Below, piece after piece: positions 1 to 8,185 of a DNA stretch of 64,000 nt. The number at the start of each line of letters is the position of its first letter. Position 1 is the stretch's first letter. The notes under the pieces were generated by a model, which was not told where the DNA came from, made no database searches, and saw only the letters and a program-made list of their open reading frames with translations. A program made the position numbers and the translations under genes. This DNA is from Bacillus sp. FJAT-49711 (GTDB lineage: Bacteria > Bacillota > Bacilli > Bacillales > Bacillaceae_C). The stretch is taken from the NCBI RefSeq assembly GCF_018343715.1, contig NZ_JAGYPL010000007.1, positions 63,480-127,479 of the forward strand, given 5' to 3'.

Positions 1-580
1 AAACAGAAAGGCTTGTAATTGTTCCAGCTACCGGTGCTTGTAAAATGCTTCCATCTGTAAAAGTTATAAGTTTGGCACCCGCTTTTACAACAGCTCCTTC
101 CTTTACACTGACGGTATCCACTGTCAAACCATTCCCACTTAAGCTATCTGAAGCGTTATTGTTTTCCCTTGTTACAGGTGAGATGACTTCATCTTCATCT
201 TCGATACGAAGGAGGACCATTCCTCGCGAAGCTCCTTTGCCACTTTCCACATTAACTTCAGTGATTTCTCCATAGTATGGAGCCTTAACAACATCACCAT
301 TTTTAAAAGTAACAAGCGTTTCACCTTTATATACTGTATCACCGGATGCTACACTTACGTTTTCAACAATAAGAATGGTGTTTCCTGCCGTTACATCTTG
401 ATCTTTAATGGCTGTAACTGAACCCGCACCACTAACGGTTACTTCTAATTTTCCTTTTTGAACTGTTGTTGTTTGTCCAGCAGCCGCTACATTTGGAGCT
501 TGGTCTTTTTTATTTAATAGGAACCAAGCGGCTCCACCTATTACAACAATAATTGTTGAAATAATAATCCACTTTTTCAA
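1..580 (-). CDS. HlyD/RND-type efflux adaptor subunit (N-terminal part, runs off the window)
   Basis: The reading frame starts at a TTG at 580 with an AAAGGGG ribosome binding site and continues past base 1, so only about 193 N-terminal residues are visible. The start is a signal anchor (KKWIIIST, then a hydrophobic run to about residue 22). After that come two biotinyl-lipoyl-like segments: one with VTVSGAGSV and later GDTVYKGETLVTF, and a second with VKEGAVVKAGAKLITF, ending near APVAGTITSL. This layout is typical of membrane-fusion adaptors that pair with MacB-like ABC exporters, and such a partner would be expected beyond the left edge. The start codon lies 19 bases downstream of the stop codon of the small gene at 599-808, so the two are probably cotranscribed. 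The exported substrate cannot be told from what is visible. Confidence 0.75.
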   Translation of the reverse strand, partial: MKKWIIISTIIVVIGGAAWFLLNKKDQAPNVAAAGQTTTVQKGKLEVTVSGAGSVTAIKDQDVTAGNTILIVENVSVASGDTVYKGETLVTFKNGDVVKAPYYGEITEVNVESGKGASRGMVLLRIEDEDEVISPVTRENNNASDSLSGNGLTVDTVSVKEGAVVKAGAKLITFTDGSILQAPVAGTITSLSV

Positions 581-598
581 ATCTCTATCCCCTTTTCA

Positions 599-808
599 TT
601 ATTGATTTTGATCTGACTGATCTTGGCCAGGCTGGAATTGATCATTCCCCGGGAACATCTGACCGTCCACTCTTGGTCTCATTTCTGAGAAGTTAGGGCT
701 TGTACTTTGTTTATAAGCTATATATCCCACCCCTATGGCTATGCATGCACTTATCGCCATATTGACAATGAGTAAAATTTTAATTAGATTTTGTTTGGAC
801 TGTTCCAC
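599..808 (-). CDS. Small membrane protein upstream of the efflux adaptor
   Basis: This encodes 69 residues from a GTG start with a strong AAGGAGG site 7 bases upstream. One membrane span (about residues 9-31) is followed by a polar tail rich in Gln, Asn, Asp and Pro, predicted outside the cell. I do not recognise the family. It is the first gene of the transcription unit that leads into the HlyD-like adaptor, so a role as an accessory or sensor of the same export system is possible but is inferred only from position. The good ribosome binding site and the tight spacing argue that it is a real gene. Confidence 0.55.
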   Translation of the reverse strand: MEQSKQNLIKILLIVNMAISACIAIGVGYIAYKQSTSPNFSEMRPRVDGQMFPGNDQFQPGQDQSDQNQ

Positions 809-840
809 TTTTATTCCTCCTTAAATTATGTTGATATGCC

Positions 841-873
841 CATTATGAATTTCGTTCCTTAAGTTTTCCTTAA
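841..873 (-). promoter_or_regulatory. Candidate response-regulator direct repeat and -10 for the efflux operon
   Basis: On the minus strand two copies of TTAAGG (873-868 and 862-857) repeat with an 11-base period and are followed by CATAAT (846-841). No good -35 box is present at the expected place; the repeats occupy it. An 11-base direct repeat over a poor -35 box is the usual layout for activation by an OmpR-family response regulator. The function is inferred. Confidence 0.45.
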
Positions 874-966
874 AATTTCAACCTTACATGTCACTTTAAA
901 GAATGTTTTTCTACAAGAAAGAAAAGAGCTACATGAAGGATTGATAAAAGTCGTATATTTAAGACA

Positions 967-1009
967 AGCAAAGGCTTCCTCAATAGAGTCGAGGAAGCCT
1001 TTGCTTTTT
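967..1009 (+). terminator. Orphan Rho-independent terminator
   Basis: A perfect 15-bp inverted repeat (967-981 with 991-1005, 9-base loop) is followed by a T-rich run on the plus strand. No convincing plus-strand gene ends just before it, so it may protect the efflux operon promoter region from read-through or be a leftover of a lost gene. Confidence 0.7.
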
Positions 1010-1389
1010 CATTATAGTAGTATTAATTTAGTTGGTATGTCGGAAAATATTATATCGACAACCGTTTCTTTAATTTCTATCATGCCGATCTATACTTGTC
1101 TATCGTTGTTACAAATAGAAAACATCATATTGAGTTCCGTTTGAGATAAAACAATTATTTTCAAAATAAGAGTTTTCTAATATAGAGAGACACGAGAGTG
1201 AAGAAAATTTAATACGCTATTCTCGTTTTAAGCAATACTAAAAAAGTTTAGGCAGTCATAAAAAATCTTACGAGACCACTTTCTGCGAATTAAAATGGTA
1301 TTCCCCTAGCAAATTAATATTTTCCTAGCCCAAAGAGGGCATATCTTCATTGTTTTTCGTATGAATTTATTATTTTATGTTACTAGAGA
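1010..1389. other. AT-rich intergenic stretch, no gene seen
   Basis: This stretch lies between the orphan terminator and the stop of the ArsR/SRPBCC gene. I found no reading frame with a ribosome binding site and protein-like composition on either strand, and no clear terminator for the gene at 1390. Confidence 0.5.
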
Positions 1390-2157
1390 TTAGTCACTCG
1401 CTAGAAGAGTGCCTGTTTCAAGTAAGGTCTTCATACCCGATAATACGACTGGCAACCCTTCTTTCAGAACACTGGACGTATTCGGAGACTGCTCAAATTC
1501 ATCGTGAATCACCGTCACAATCGTCACACCGGGATACTCTTTATGCGGTTCGATTTCCCATGTCAGGCGTGAAGGTTGCTCTTCAACCGTTTCAGGTAAT
1601 GAGACTAACTCCCACGACATCATCAGTTTTCGAACCGGTTCAAAGACGATGATGGTTCCTTTTGCCTGTACTTTTCCTTGAGGGTTTAGTATCTCAAAAG
1701 GGGATCCAGGTTTCCAATCAGAGTGGATTGAACCGTTATACCAATATTTAGATGTCATATTTGGATCGGTCAGTGCCTTCCATATTTCTTCAGGAGTCGA
1801 TTTAATAACGATTCGATTAATATGTTGCGGCTTTTGTTCCATAGACACTTCACGCTCCATTTCAGTTTTGAGTGAAATTAACTCGGAAGCCCACGGCTCG
1901 GAATATTTGCTTACCCACCGATCATATACTTGGCGAATGGGTATTGGATTTAAATAATGGAACTTCTCCCTTCCAACTTTTCTTGTTGTAATTAAATTGG
2001 CTTCTTCCAAAAGATTAAGGTGTTTCATCACACCAAACCTAGACATATCCAGATGTGTGCCTAGATCAGTTAGCGTCCGTCCGTCAGATTCATACAATAG
2101 ATCTAGAAGCATGCGGCGGTTCGGATCTGCCAATGCTTTGAATATATCGTTATCCAT
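1390..2157 (-). CDS. ArsR-type HTH regulator with C-terminal SRPBCC (AHSA1) domain
   Basis: The protein has 255 residues from the ATG at 2157, chosen because GGGAGG lies 8 bases upstream; a longer frame upstream has no such signal. Residues 1-95 form a winged helix of the ArsR/SmtB type (FKALADPNRRMLLDLL, then the recognition region MSRFGVMKHLNLLEEANLI). Residues from about 115 to the end form a START-like SRPBCC domain of the AHSA1 group (TPEEIWKALTDPNMTSKYW, later FEPVRKLMMSWEL). No Cys-rich metal site is visible, so metal sensing is unlikely; a small hydrophobic ligand bound in the SRPBCC pocket is more plausible. The gene is divergent from the FAD oxidoreductase at 2399, and a large palindrome lies between them, which suggests control of both genes. 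Confidence 0.85.
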   Translation of the reverse strand: MDNDIFKALADPNRRMLLDLLYESDGRTLTDLGTHLDMSRFGVMKHLNLLEEANLITTRKVGREKFHYLNPIPIRQVYDRWVSKYSEPWASELISLKTEMEREVSMEQKPQHINRIVIKSTPEEIWKALTDPNMTSKYWYNGSIHSDWKPGSPFEILNPQGKVQAKGTIIVFEPVRKLMMSWELVSLPETVEEQPSRLTWEIEPHKEYPGVTIVTVIHDEFEQSPNTSSVLKEGLPVVLSGMKTLLETGTLLASD

Positions 2158-2279
2158 CCAAAAAACCTCCCAAAAATCGGTCAGAACACAAGGAAAGTGG
2201 ACAATTCCGCAGGTTAGATGAATAATATTCCCCACACTTAGTTATTCTTACGATCATTCTATTTCCTCCAATTTAACCA

Positions 2280-2330
2280 TTGACATGTGACCGCATAGTA
2301 ACGTATTATAATGTTACCCTATGGTCACAT
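2280..2330 (+). promoter_or_regulatory. Divergent promoter with a large palindromic operator
   Basis: Two 20-base arms (2285-2304 and 2311-2330), both beginning or ending with ATGTGACC/GGTCACAT, form an imperfect inverted repeat around a 6-base AT centre. On the plus strand TTGACA (2280-2285) and TATTAT (2304-2309) are 18 bases apart, so the palindrome covers the whole promoter. On the minus strand TATAAT reads at 2310-2305. A repressor bound here would block both directions. That the ArsR/SRPBCC protein is the binder is inferred. Confidence 0.6.
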
Positions 2331-2398
2331 TATATCATGAATGATTGTACTTGTCAGTGATACCCTAGGTACATTATGAAAAGTGGAGGATGATTGAA

Positions 2399-3658
2399 AT
2401 GGATTCCCTTAAAAAAAGGTACGATACTGCCGTGATTGGTGGAGGATTAACGGGGCTAACTGCTGCGGTTTACCTAGCAAGAGCTGGAAAGTCCGTTATA
2501 GTCCTTGAAAAACAAAAGGACCTAGGCGGCCTTGCTCAAACGACAAATGTAAATGGTGCCCTTTTTAATCTTGGACCCCATGCCATGTATGAGGGGGGAG
2601 CAGCCCTTCGGATCTTGAGAGAACTCGATTGCTTGCCAAATGGTGGGTATGCCTCTAAGAGTGGCATGATTGGAATTGAAAATGGACAAATTGTACAAGT
2701 TCCGACCGATTTAAACTCAGATGAGAATAGGGAGTGGACTCAACTGATGGGAGGATTAAATGAGATCGACACGAAATCGATTCTCTCCCTTAGTGTTCAA
2801 GACTGGGCGGAAAAAAACATACTTCATGAGCGTGTTCGTCTCTTCTTCTACGCGATGTGTAAGCAGTGGTCGTATTGCGATGATATGAGTGTATTAAGCA
2901 GCGGTTTTGTGATAGAACAAGGTCAACTCGCGGGTAAGGGTGTCAGATATGTGGAGGAAGGTTGGCAGACCATCGTGGACAATCTAAATCACGAGGCAGA
3001 AATAGCAGGTGCAACCATTTTAAACGGATATAAAGTTAGACAGATTATACAGAGGAGTGGCTATGTCCGTGCTCTATTGCTATCTGATGGTACAGAACTT
3101 GAGGTGTCTTCTGTGATTTCTACCGTAGGACCAGAAGAGACTAGCCGGTTCGTTCAGGGGTCAGAGTCGCTCGATAAATGGAAGAAGAGATCGAGACCTC
3201 TATTTGCTTCATGTTTCGATGTGGCATTGAAACGTGTGGCTTACCCAGAGCGCGTTTTTGCACTCGGGTTAGATGAACCCTTGTATTTTTCTAATCATTC
3301 AGTATCCGTAAAATTGAGTGACAACGGTGCCCATATCTTCCATTTGATGAAGTACAATGGTAACGAAAGAGCACACGATGAAACAGCAGAGGAAAAGCAG
3401 TTGACCAATCTACTTGATCTCCTTCAACCAGGCTGGGAGCAGGATGTTGTTGCTGCGAGATTTTCGGCAAATGTTTTTGTAGCACATGATTCACGCACAA
3501 TCCATAATGGTGGGACAGCTCCAGCACCCGGACCGAATGTTCCAGAGATCTCCGGTTTATACATTGCCGGTGACTGGGTCGGCCCGGAAGGAAGGCTGGC
3601 TGATGCTGCATTAGCTAGCGCCAAGTCGGCGGCGCAAGAGGCAATAAAGAACAACTAA
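2399..3658 (+). CDS. FAD/NAD(P)-binding oxidoreductase, phytoene desaturase-like
   Basis: The protein has 419 residues. The ATG at 2399 is preferred over the one at 2390 because the GGAGG at 2385-2389 is 9 bases from it, whereas it would abut the earlier codon. The N-terminus carries the FAD-binding dinucleotide fold (VIGGGLTGLTAAVYLARAG, then a Glu at the end of strand two, VLEKQKDLGGLAQT). The C-terminus has the second flavin contact of the amine oxidase/phytoene desaturase superfamily (GLYIAGDWVGPEGRLADAALASAKSAA). The length and pattern fit the broad NAD(P)/FAD-dependent oxidoreductase group; the substrate is unknown. It is divergent from the ArsR/SRPBCC regulator, which is its likely controller. 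Confidence 0.8.
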   Translation: MDSLKKRYDTAVIGGGLTGLTAAVYLARAGKSVIVLEKQKDLGGLAQTTNVNGALFNLGPHAMYEGGAALRILRELDCLPNGGYASKSGMIGIENGQIVQVPTDLNSDENREWTQLMGGLNEIDTKSILSLSVQDWAEKNILHERVRLFFYAMCKQWSYCDDMSVLSSGFVIEQGQLAGKGVRYVEEGWQTIVDNLNHEAEIAGATILNGYKVRQIIQRSGYVRALLLSDGTELEVSSVISTVGPEETSRFVQGSESLDKWKKRSRPLFASCFDVALKRVAYPERVFALGLDEPLYFSNHSVSVKLSDNGAHIFHLMKYNGNERAHDETAEEKQLTNLLDLLQPGWEQDVVAARFSANVFVAHDSRTIHNGGTAPAPGPNVPEISGLYIAGDWVGPEGRLADAALASAKSAAQEAIKNN

Positions 3659-3714
3659 TCTAAACATTAATATAGGTTGAAAAGGTATAATTCTTGCTCA
3701 TTTCCTTGAAATTA

Positions 3715-3859
3715 TTACGCGAGAATTATTTGAATTTCATTTTTGGCCGTCAAAATTGACCTTAAACTATACGAGCCCGTTTGATACCTTAATGTTCCGT
3801 ATTCCCACTGTCTGTTTAATTCTTTAGTTTGGGTTTGTAGAACAGCTACCACGGCAAAC
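3715..3859 (-). pseudogene. C-terminal remnant of an unknown gene next to the IS fragment
   Basis: On the minus strand an open frame of about 48 residues ends at the TAA at 3717-3715. Its composition looks like a real protein (for example NRQWEYGTLRYQTGSYS), but it has no start codon or ribosome binding site and runs directly into the IS3 fragment. I do not recognise the family. It may be the tail of a gene cut by the insertion. Confidence 0.3.
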
Positions 3860-4190
3860 CTTTTTATACACTCTGATCAGGGTTGGGGTTATCAAATGAA
3901 ACAATATGTAAAGAAACTAAAAGATAATAGCATATTTCAAAGTATGTCCCGAAAAGGAAAATGTCTGGATAATTCGCCAATGGAAAACTTCTTCAGCATA
4001 ATGAAACAAGAAATGTATTATGGTAAAGTTTATCGCTCATTTGAAGAGCTTAAGAAAGCAGTGATTGATTATATTTACTACAGCAATGAACGGCTAAAAG
4101 CAAAATTGACTGGCATGAGCCCGGTTGAATACCGTCTTCATACCAGTCAACTAGCTGCTTAAATATTTTAGTCTAACTTATGGGGTTCAG
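3842..4190 (+). mobile_element. IS3-family (IS150 group) transposase fragment
   Basis: The frame can be followed from about 3857 and gives the hallmark HSDQGWGYQM, then SRKGKCLDNSPMENFFSIMKQEM and a tail with YYSNERLKAKLTGMSPVEYR, stopping at 4162. These are the second Asp and the Glu of the DDE integrase core of IS3-type OrfB proteins. The first catalytic Asp, most of OrfB, all of OrfA and the left inverted repeat are missing, so the element is dead. The right end is probably near the GGGGTTCA at 4180-4187. The coding part alone spans 3896-4162 from its first Met. Confidence 0.8.
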
Positions 4191-4265
4191 CACAAAGGAC
4201 AAGGACTTTTTGTGCTATATTCTATATCTTATTTACTACATCATTATAATGACAGCAATCAAATA

Positions 4266-7200
4266 CTAAATCCTCACTACAAAGGATACTACTGTTCCTA
4301 AATCTGGTGTACTTTTAATTTGCAGTCCTGTTCCAAAGTGTCGTTTCAATCGTTGATTCGTATTAATTAATCCAACACCGCTTCGTCTTCCTAACTTTCT
4401 TTCTAATAAGCTTTGCAATTGGGCTTCATTCATTCCTATACCATCATCTTCAACTGAAATCTCAGCATACTCTTCATAAACGGAAACCTTAATGACAACC
4501 TTTCCACCGTTAATCCTTTGCATAATACCATGTCTTATAGCATTCTCTACTAACGGTTGGATTGTTAAGAAAGGAATTTTCACATCATCATTGTATACAT
4601 CCGTCTCCCAAACAACCTCTAATCTATTCCCGAAACGGACCTGTTCAATATTAAGATACGATCTCACAATATTTAGTTCATCTTCGATTGGGATCAGCTC
4701 ATCAATATGTTGAAACTGAAATTTGTTTCTTAAAAATTCGCTAAGTTCATTTAGCAGATGACTCATCTTATCTAAGTCAATTTCACTTAAAGCGATAATT
4801 GAATTTAAAGTATTGAATAAAAAGTGTGGCTGGATTTGCGCTTGCAACCATGCAGCTTCTAATTGCAATTGTTCTTGCACAACTTTCTTCACGGTCGTAA
4901 GTGCCCTTACTCTAGATCTTAACTCCAACATTTCAACAGGCTTCGTCACATAGTCATTGGCCCCTGCTAAAAAACCAGCTTGTATATCCTTGGGTTCACT
5001 TCTTGCAGTAAGCAGCAAGATAGGAAGCTCCGTAAGACTATAACGATTACGAATCAATTTAGTCAATTCATATCCGGACATCTGTGGCATCATGATATCA
5101 GAAATAACTAAATTCCATTCCTTTTCATCCAATTTATCAAGCGCCTTTTTGCCGCTCGATACAGTTGTAATATCATATTGTTCAACTGGCAGGATCGATT
5201 GAAGTACCTGTAGGTTTACAGGGTCATCATCAACGATTAGTATAGGCAGGCGTTCGGAATCGGACTCCATTAATATGGATTGATCTGCAGTAGTCAAGAC
5301 TTCCACTTTTTCCAAATCGAGTGCAGATGCAATCAAATGATTAGCAGACATCTGCTGGAATGTGGAAGGTTGCAATTTCATTGATGCAGCATTCTCAATC
5401 TCCCTGTATTCATCTGCTGAAGCGAGCATTAGCGAAAAGGTAAACTTCGATCCTTTCCCTGGGGCTGAAGATACTTCTAAATTTCCGCCATGTAGCTCAA
5501 TCAATTGTTTACTTATACTTAATCCTAATCCAAAGCCAGCTTCAATCATTGTCTCATCAGAAGCTTGCTCATACGGGCGAAACAGCCGCTGAAGCAAATC
5601 ACCATCTATACCAATCCCTGTATCAGATATAGTAATAAATGCTCTTTCATCCTTCACTCTGGCTTGAATGTAAATTTCCCCTTCATTCGTGTATTTCACA
5701 GCATTATGAAGCAAATTATAAATAATTTGAATGACTCGATTCTCGTCTGCCATTACAGGAGGAAAATCATCCGGAACTTGATTAACAATTTTCACTGGCT
5801 TGATTTCAACGATGAATTGCAGCATATCCAGTACTCCAGTCACAACGGGCTGAATCGCAATAACTTTTTTCTGCAAGCGTGGATTACCTTCCCGTAGGCT
5901 AGCTGCATCAAGTAGATCATTTAATAGCAGCGTCATCCGCTGGCCGACTGTTAAAACCATTTCAAGTTCGTTAACACTTTTTTTCTGCAACAAATGTTTT
6001 TCTCTAGCTAATACAGATTGAGACATGTTAATGATTCCGTGGAGCGGGTTTTTAAATTCATGTGAGGTGTTTGCTAAAAACTGATCCTTATGCTCATTCA
6101 CTTTTTGTAATTTTGCAGCAAGCTTTTCTGTTTCAATATGCATATTAAAATAATCTTTAAACCAGATAGATGCGAAACAACCGACAGAAATAATCAGATC
6201 AAATGGGTAATGAACAACACTTATTCCAGCTTCTCTCCAATAGATTATCCAAATGAAATGATGGCAGATGGCTATAAAAGAAAATAGTAATAACACATTC
6301 CCGCTTATATCACTAAATAACTTTTTGATAATCGTAACCATTGTGATAACAATTGCAATCCCAGCCAAAAGATAATAAACAGGAAACAACATAATAATTT
6401 GCTCTGGGGATAAAAATAACGTAATGACAGCCATTATGATATTGATGATTAAATAGACTGGACTAATCCTGCCCCAATAGGGGAGATTACGATGATCTAT
6501 GCACTGTAACAATGCATAGCAAGCGATTGGAATCATCACATTCGCTAGACGAAAGTCCCATTCATACCCCATATTCAATAGTAAGTGGAATAACTTTTCA
6601 TCGTTACTGATTAAATTCATGAATGTTACACAAAGTGTTAGTAAAGAAAAATATAATAACCTTTTTTCCCAATTCCCAAGGAAAAATAGTACAATGGCAT
6701 AAATTGAATGCATCAAAAATATAACTGAAGCTAAAATCTGCATAGATAAGGACAAGTTTCTTTCCTTGGACATTACTTCCTCTGAACCAAATTTAATCGA
6801 ACGTATAATTCCGCTTCGGCGAACATCTTTAAAATTCGCCGCTTGAATCACAATCTCAATGACACCATTTTCATCTGCAGTGAAGGTTGTTGAATAGGGC
6901 AAATTTTTTGCGACGTATTCATCTTTTGTTTCACCTACTTGCCCAGATCTAGCCAAAAGTCGCCCGTTGACATATACCTCCGAAGAGCTGCGTACGCTTG
7001 ATACATACACACTATAATTCCTATTCTCCTCCGGATTTACATATATTCGTAATCGATAAGAACCAAATCCATACGGTGTTGATTCTTTATCATGAAAATT
7101 CTCGTTCCACCTACCTGGAACTTGAACAACCTTTCGCGTTTTCTCATCTAAACTAGATTGCTTCTCACCATCTACCAACCATTGTGACGGATAAAACTCC

Positions 7201-7400
7201 CATTCTCCATCAAGTAAAAGTACTCCACCATCATCTGCAGACCAATCCCGTAAATCCAATTGCCCCTTTTTAATTTGCTTATGTGAGAGATCTTGGAATG
7301 CGTTCATCCAGAGAATACGAGAGCCCGATAAAATGATTACTAATAATCCGAACATTAATAAAATATATCTTTTTTTTATTTGTATATTTTGACGAACCAT
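4266..7400 (-). CDS. Membrane hybrid sensor kinase: 7TMR-DISM, HisKA-HATPase, receiver, LytS-type kinase
   Basis: A 1,044-residue protein. In order: a signal anchor (about 10-30); an outside jelly-roll domain of the 7TMR-DISMED2 kind (about 55-200, with LDGEWEFYP and FGSYRLRIYV); seven membrane spans (about 215-410); a HisKA-type domain with the phospho-acceptor in HEFKNPLHGI near residue 446; a HATPase domain (NLLHNAVKYT, GFGLGLSISKQL); a receiver (LIVDDDPVN near 720, phospho-Asp in ISDIMMP near 767, Lys in VTKP); then a second kinase module of the LytS type (QPHFLFNTLN near 856, GVGLINTNQRL). Two kinase modules with a receiver between them suggest an internal phosphorelay. No output regulator lies next to it. 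The start has an AAGGGG site about 11 bases upstream. Confidence 0.85.
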   Translation of the reverse strand: MVRQNIQIKKRYILLMFGLLVIILSGSRILWMNAFQDLSHKQIKKGQLDLRDWSADDGGVLLLDGEWEFYPSQWLVDGEKQSSLDEKTRKVVQVPGRWNENFHDKESTPYGFGSYRLRIYVNPEENRNYSVYVSSVRSSSEVYVNGRLLARSGQVGETKDEYVAKNLPYSTTFTADENGVIEIVIQAANFKDVRRSGIIRSIKFGSEEVMSKERNLSLSMQILASVIFLMHSIYAIVLFFLGNWEKRLLYFSLLTLCVTFMNLISNDEKLFHLLLNMGYEWDFRLANVMIPIACYALLQCIDHRNLPYWGRISPVYLIINIIMAVITLFLSPEQIIMLFPVYYLLAGIAIVITMVTIIKKLFSDISGNVLLLFSFIAICHHFIWIIYWREAGISVVHYPFDLIISVGCFASIWFKDYFNMHIETEKLAAKLQKVNEHKDQFLANTSHEFKNPLHGIINMSQSVLAREKHLLQKKSVNELEMVLTVGQRMTLLLNDLLDAASLREGNPRLQKKVIAIQPVVTGVLDMLQFIVEIKPVKIVNQVPDDFPPVMADENRVIQIIYNLLHNAVKYTNEGEIYIQARVKDERAFITISDTGIGIDGDLLQRLFRPYEQASDETMIEAGFGLGLSISKQLIELHGGNLEVSSAPGKGSKFTFSLMLASADEYREIENAASMKLQPSTFQQMSANHLIASALDLEKVEVLTTADQSILMESDSERLPILIVDDDPVNLQVLQSILPVEQYDITTVSSGKKALDKLDEKEWNLVISDIMMPQMSGYELTKLIRNRYSLTELPILLLTARSEPKDIQAGFLAGANDYVTKPVEMLELRSRVRALTTVKKVVQEQLQLEAAWLQAQIQPHFLFNTLNSIIALSEIDLDKMSHLLNELSEFLRNKFQFQHIDELIPIEDELNIVRSYLNIEQVRFGNRLEVVWETDVYNDDVKIPFLTIQPLVENAIRHGIMQRINGGKVVIKVSVYEEYAEISVEDDGIGMNEAQLQSLLERKLGRRSGVGLINTNQRLKRHFGTGLQIKSTPDLGTVVSFVVRI

Positions 7401-7491
7401 TTCTGCTCAAATCCCCTTTTTGAACAATTCATTTCCATTTTTACACATTTAACTGATAATTTCACGTTAATAATTAATATCTATGAATTAT

Positions 7492-7651
7492 CTATTTTAA
7501 ATAATGATAAGCAACTACAGCAACCAATCCAAATGTAACTGCGTATTTAAGGATACCTATCTTTGTTTCCCCGTCAGAATTACTGTCCCTTGTACTGAAC
7601 GCTAAGAACCGAAACACTTAACAATAAAAAATTGACAACTTTTATCATCAT
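7492..7651 (-). pseudogene. Small membrane protein gene with a frameshift
   Basis: From an ATG at 7651, with GGAG a few bases upstream, the frame reads MIKVVNFLLLSVSVLS and soon stops. The neighbouring frame, open from a GTG just inside it, continues as FRFLAFSTRDSNSDGETK and then a clear membrane helix (ILKYAVTFGLVAVVAYHYLK) to the TAG at 7494-7492. The two halves read as one protein of about 50 residues after a single-base shift. The alternative is a separate 41-residue protein starting at the GTG. The family is unknown. Confidence 0.4.
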
Positions 7652-7673
7652 ATCATCTCCACTTTTTATAAAC

Positions 7674-7916
7674 CTAATTTTCTGTAAACACATAATTGAA
7701 GCCAAGCAGAAAGTATAATAGTGTTGTCAAATAAAGACTTAAGAAATGATCATGGGATGCTGATGTTGAATATTTCTTATTTCCAAGGATTACCGACTTA
7801 TAGCCGATTCGAATAGCATATCCAAATAAATTACTAGAGTCAGTATGTAAAAATTCAAGAAATTAAACTTTATGGATGAAGTAAAACATACATACACAAA
7901 ATCCTACAATGACTAC
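7674..7916 (-). pseudogene. Decayed small membrane protein gene
   Basis: One minus-strand frame, ending at a TAG at 7676-7674, gives a protein-like sequence with two hydrophobic segments (VVIVGFCVCMFYF and LTTLLYFLLGFNYVF) and a polar middle (GNKKYSTSASHDHF). It contains one in-frame stop between them, and no good start codon is present. I read it as the remains of a two-span membrane protein; the family is not recognised. It precedes the frameshifted small gene at 7492-7651 on the same strand, so both may be remnants of one operon. Confidence 0.35.
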
Positions 7917-8125
7917 CTATCCATTTAAGCCGTAGTTATTAATAATTGATGCAGTGTGTATAATTGCCAATTGATATATTTTTAGAATGCTACATACAGA
8001 TCAACATTGTAAGAATCACAACTTGGTTATTTCTTGTTGTGACCTCTAGTTAAAACTATCTTAACCTTGGAAATCATTAGTATTTTCTGTGATACAATAA
8101 GCATATCAAAATAAGGAGGTGCAGT

Positions 8126-8164
8126 ATGGGGATTTGCACACAACTCTTGTATCAGCATTCTTAA
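8126..8164 (+). CDS. Possible 12-residue leader peptide upstream of the hydrolase-kinase gene
   Basis: A perfect AAGGAGGTG ribosome binding site is followed 5 bases later by an ATG that encodes MGICTQLLYQHS and a stop, 21 bases before the start of the 613-residue gene. A short translated leader with its own strong site ahead of a resistance-type kinase is the layout used for translational attenuation. I saw no clear stem that would hide the second ribosome binding site, so the regulatory role is inferred and weak. Confidence 0.4.
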   Translation: MGICTQLLYQHS

Positions 8165-8185
8165 AATACAGGAGGTCTTTTATTA

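Noticed and set aside
941-1144. Plus-strand 67-codon frame
   Set aside because: It runs straight through the perfect terminator hairpin at 967-1005 and has no ribosome binding site.
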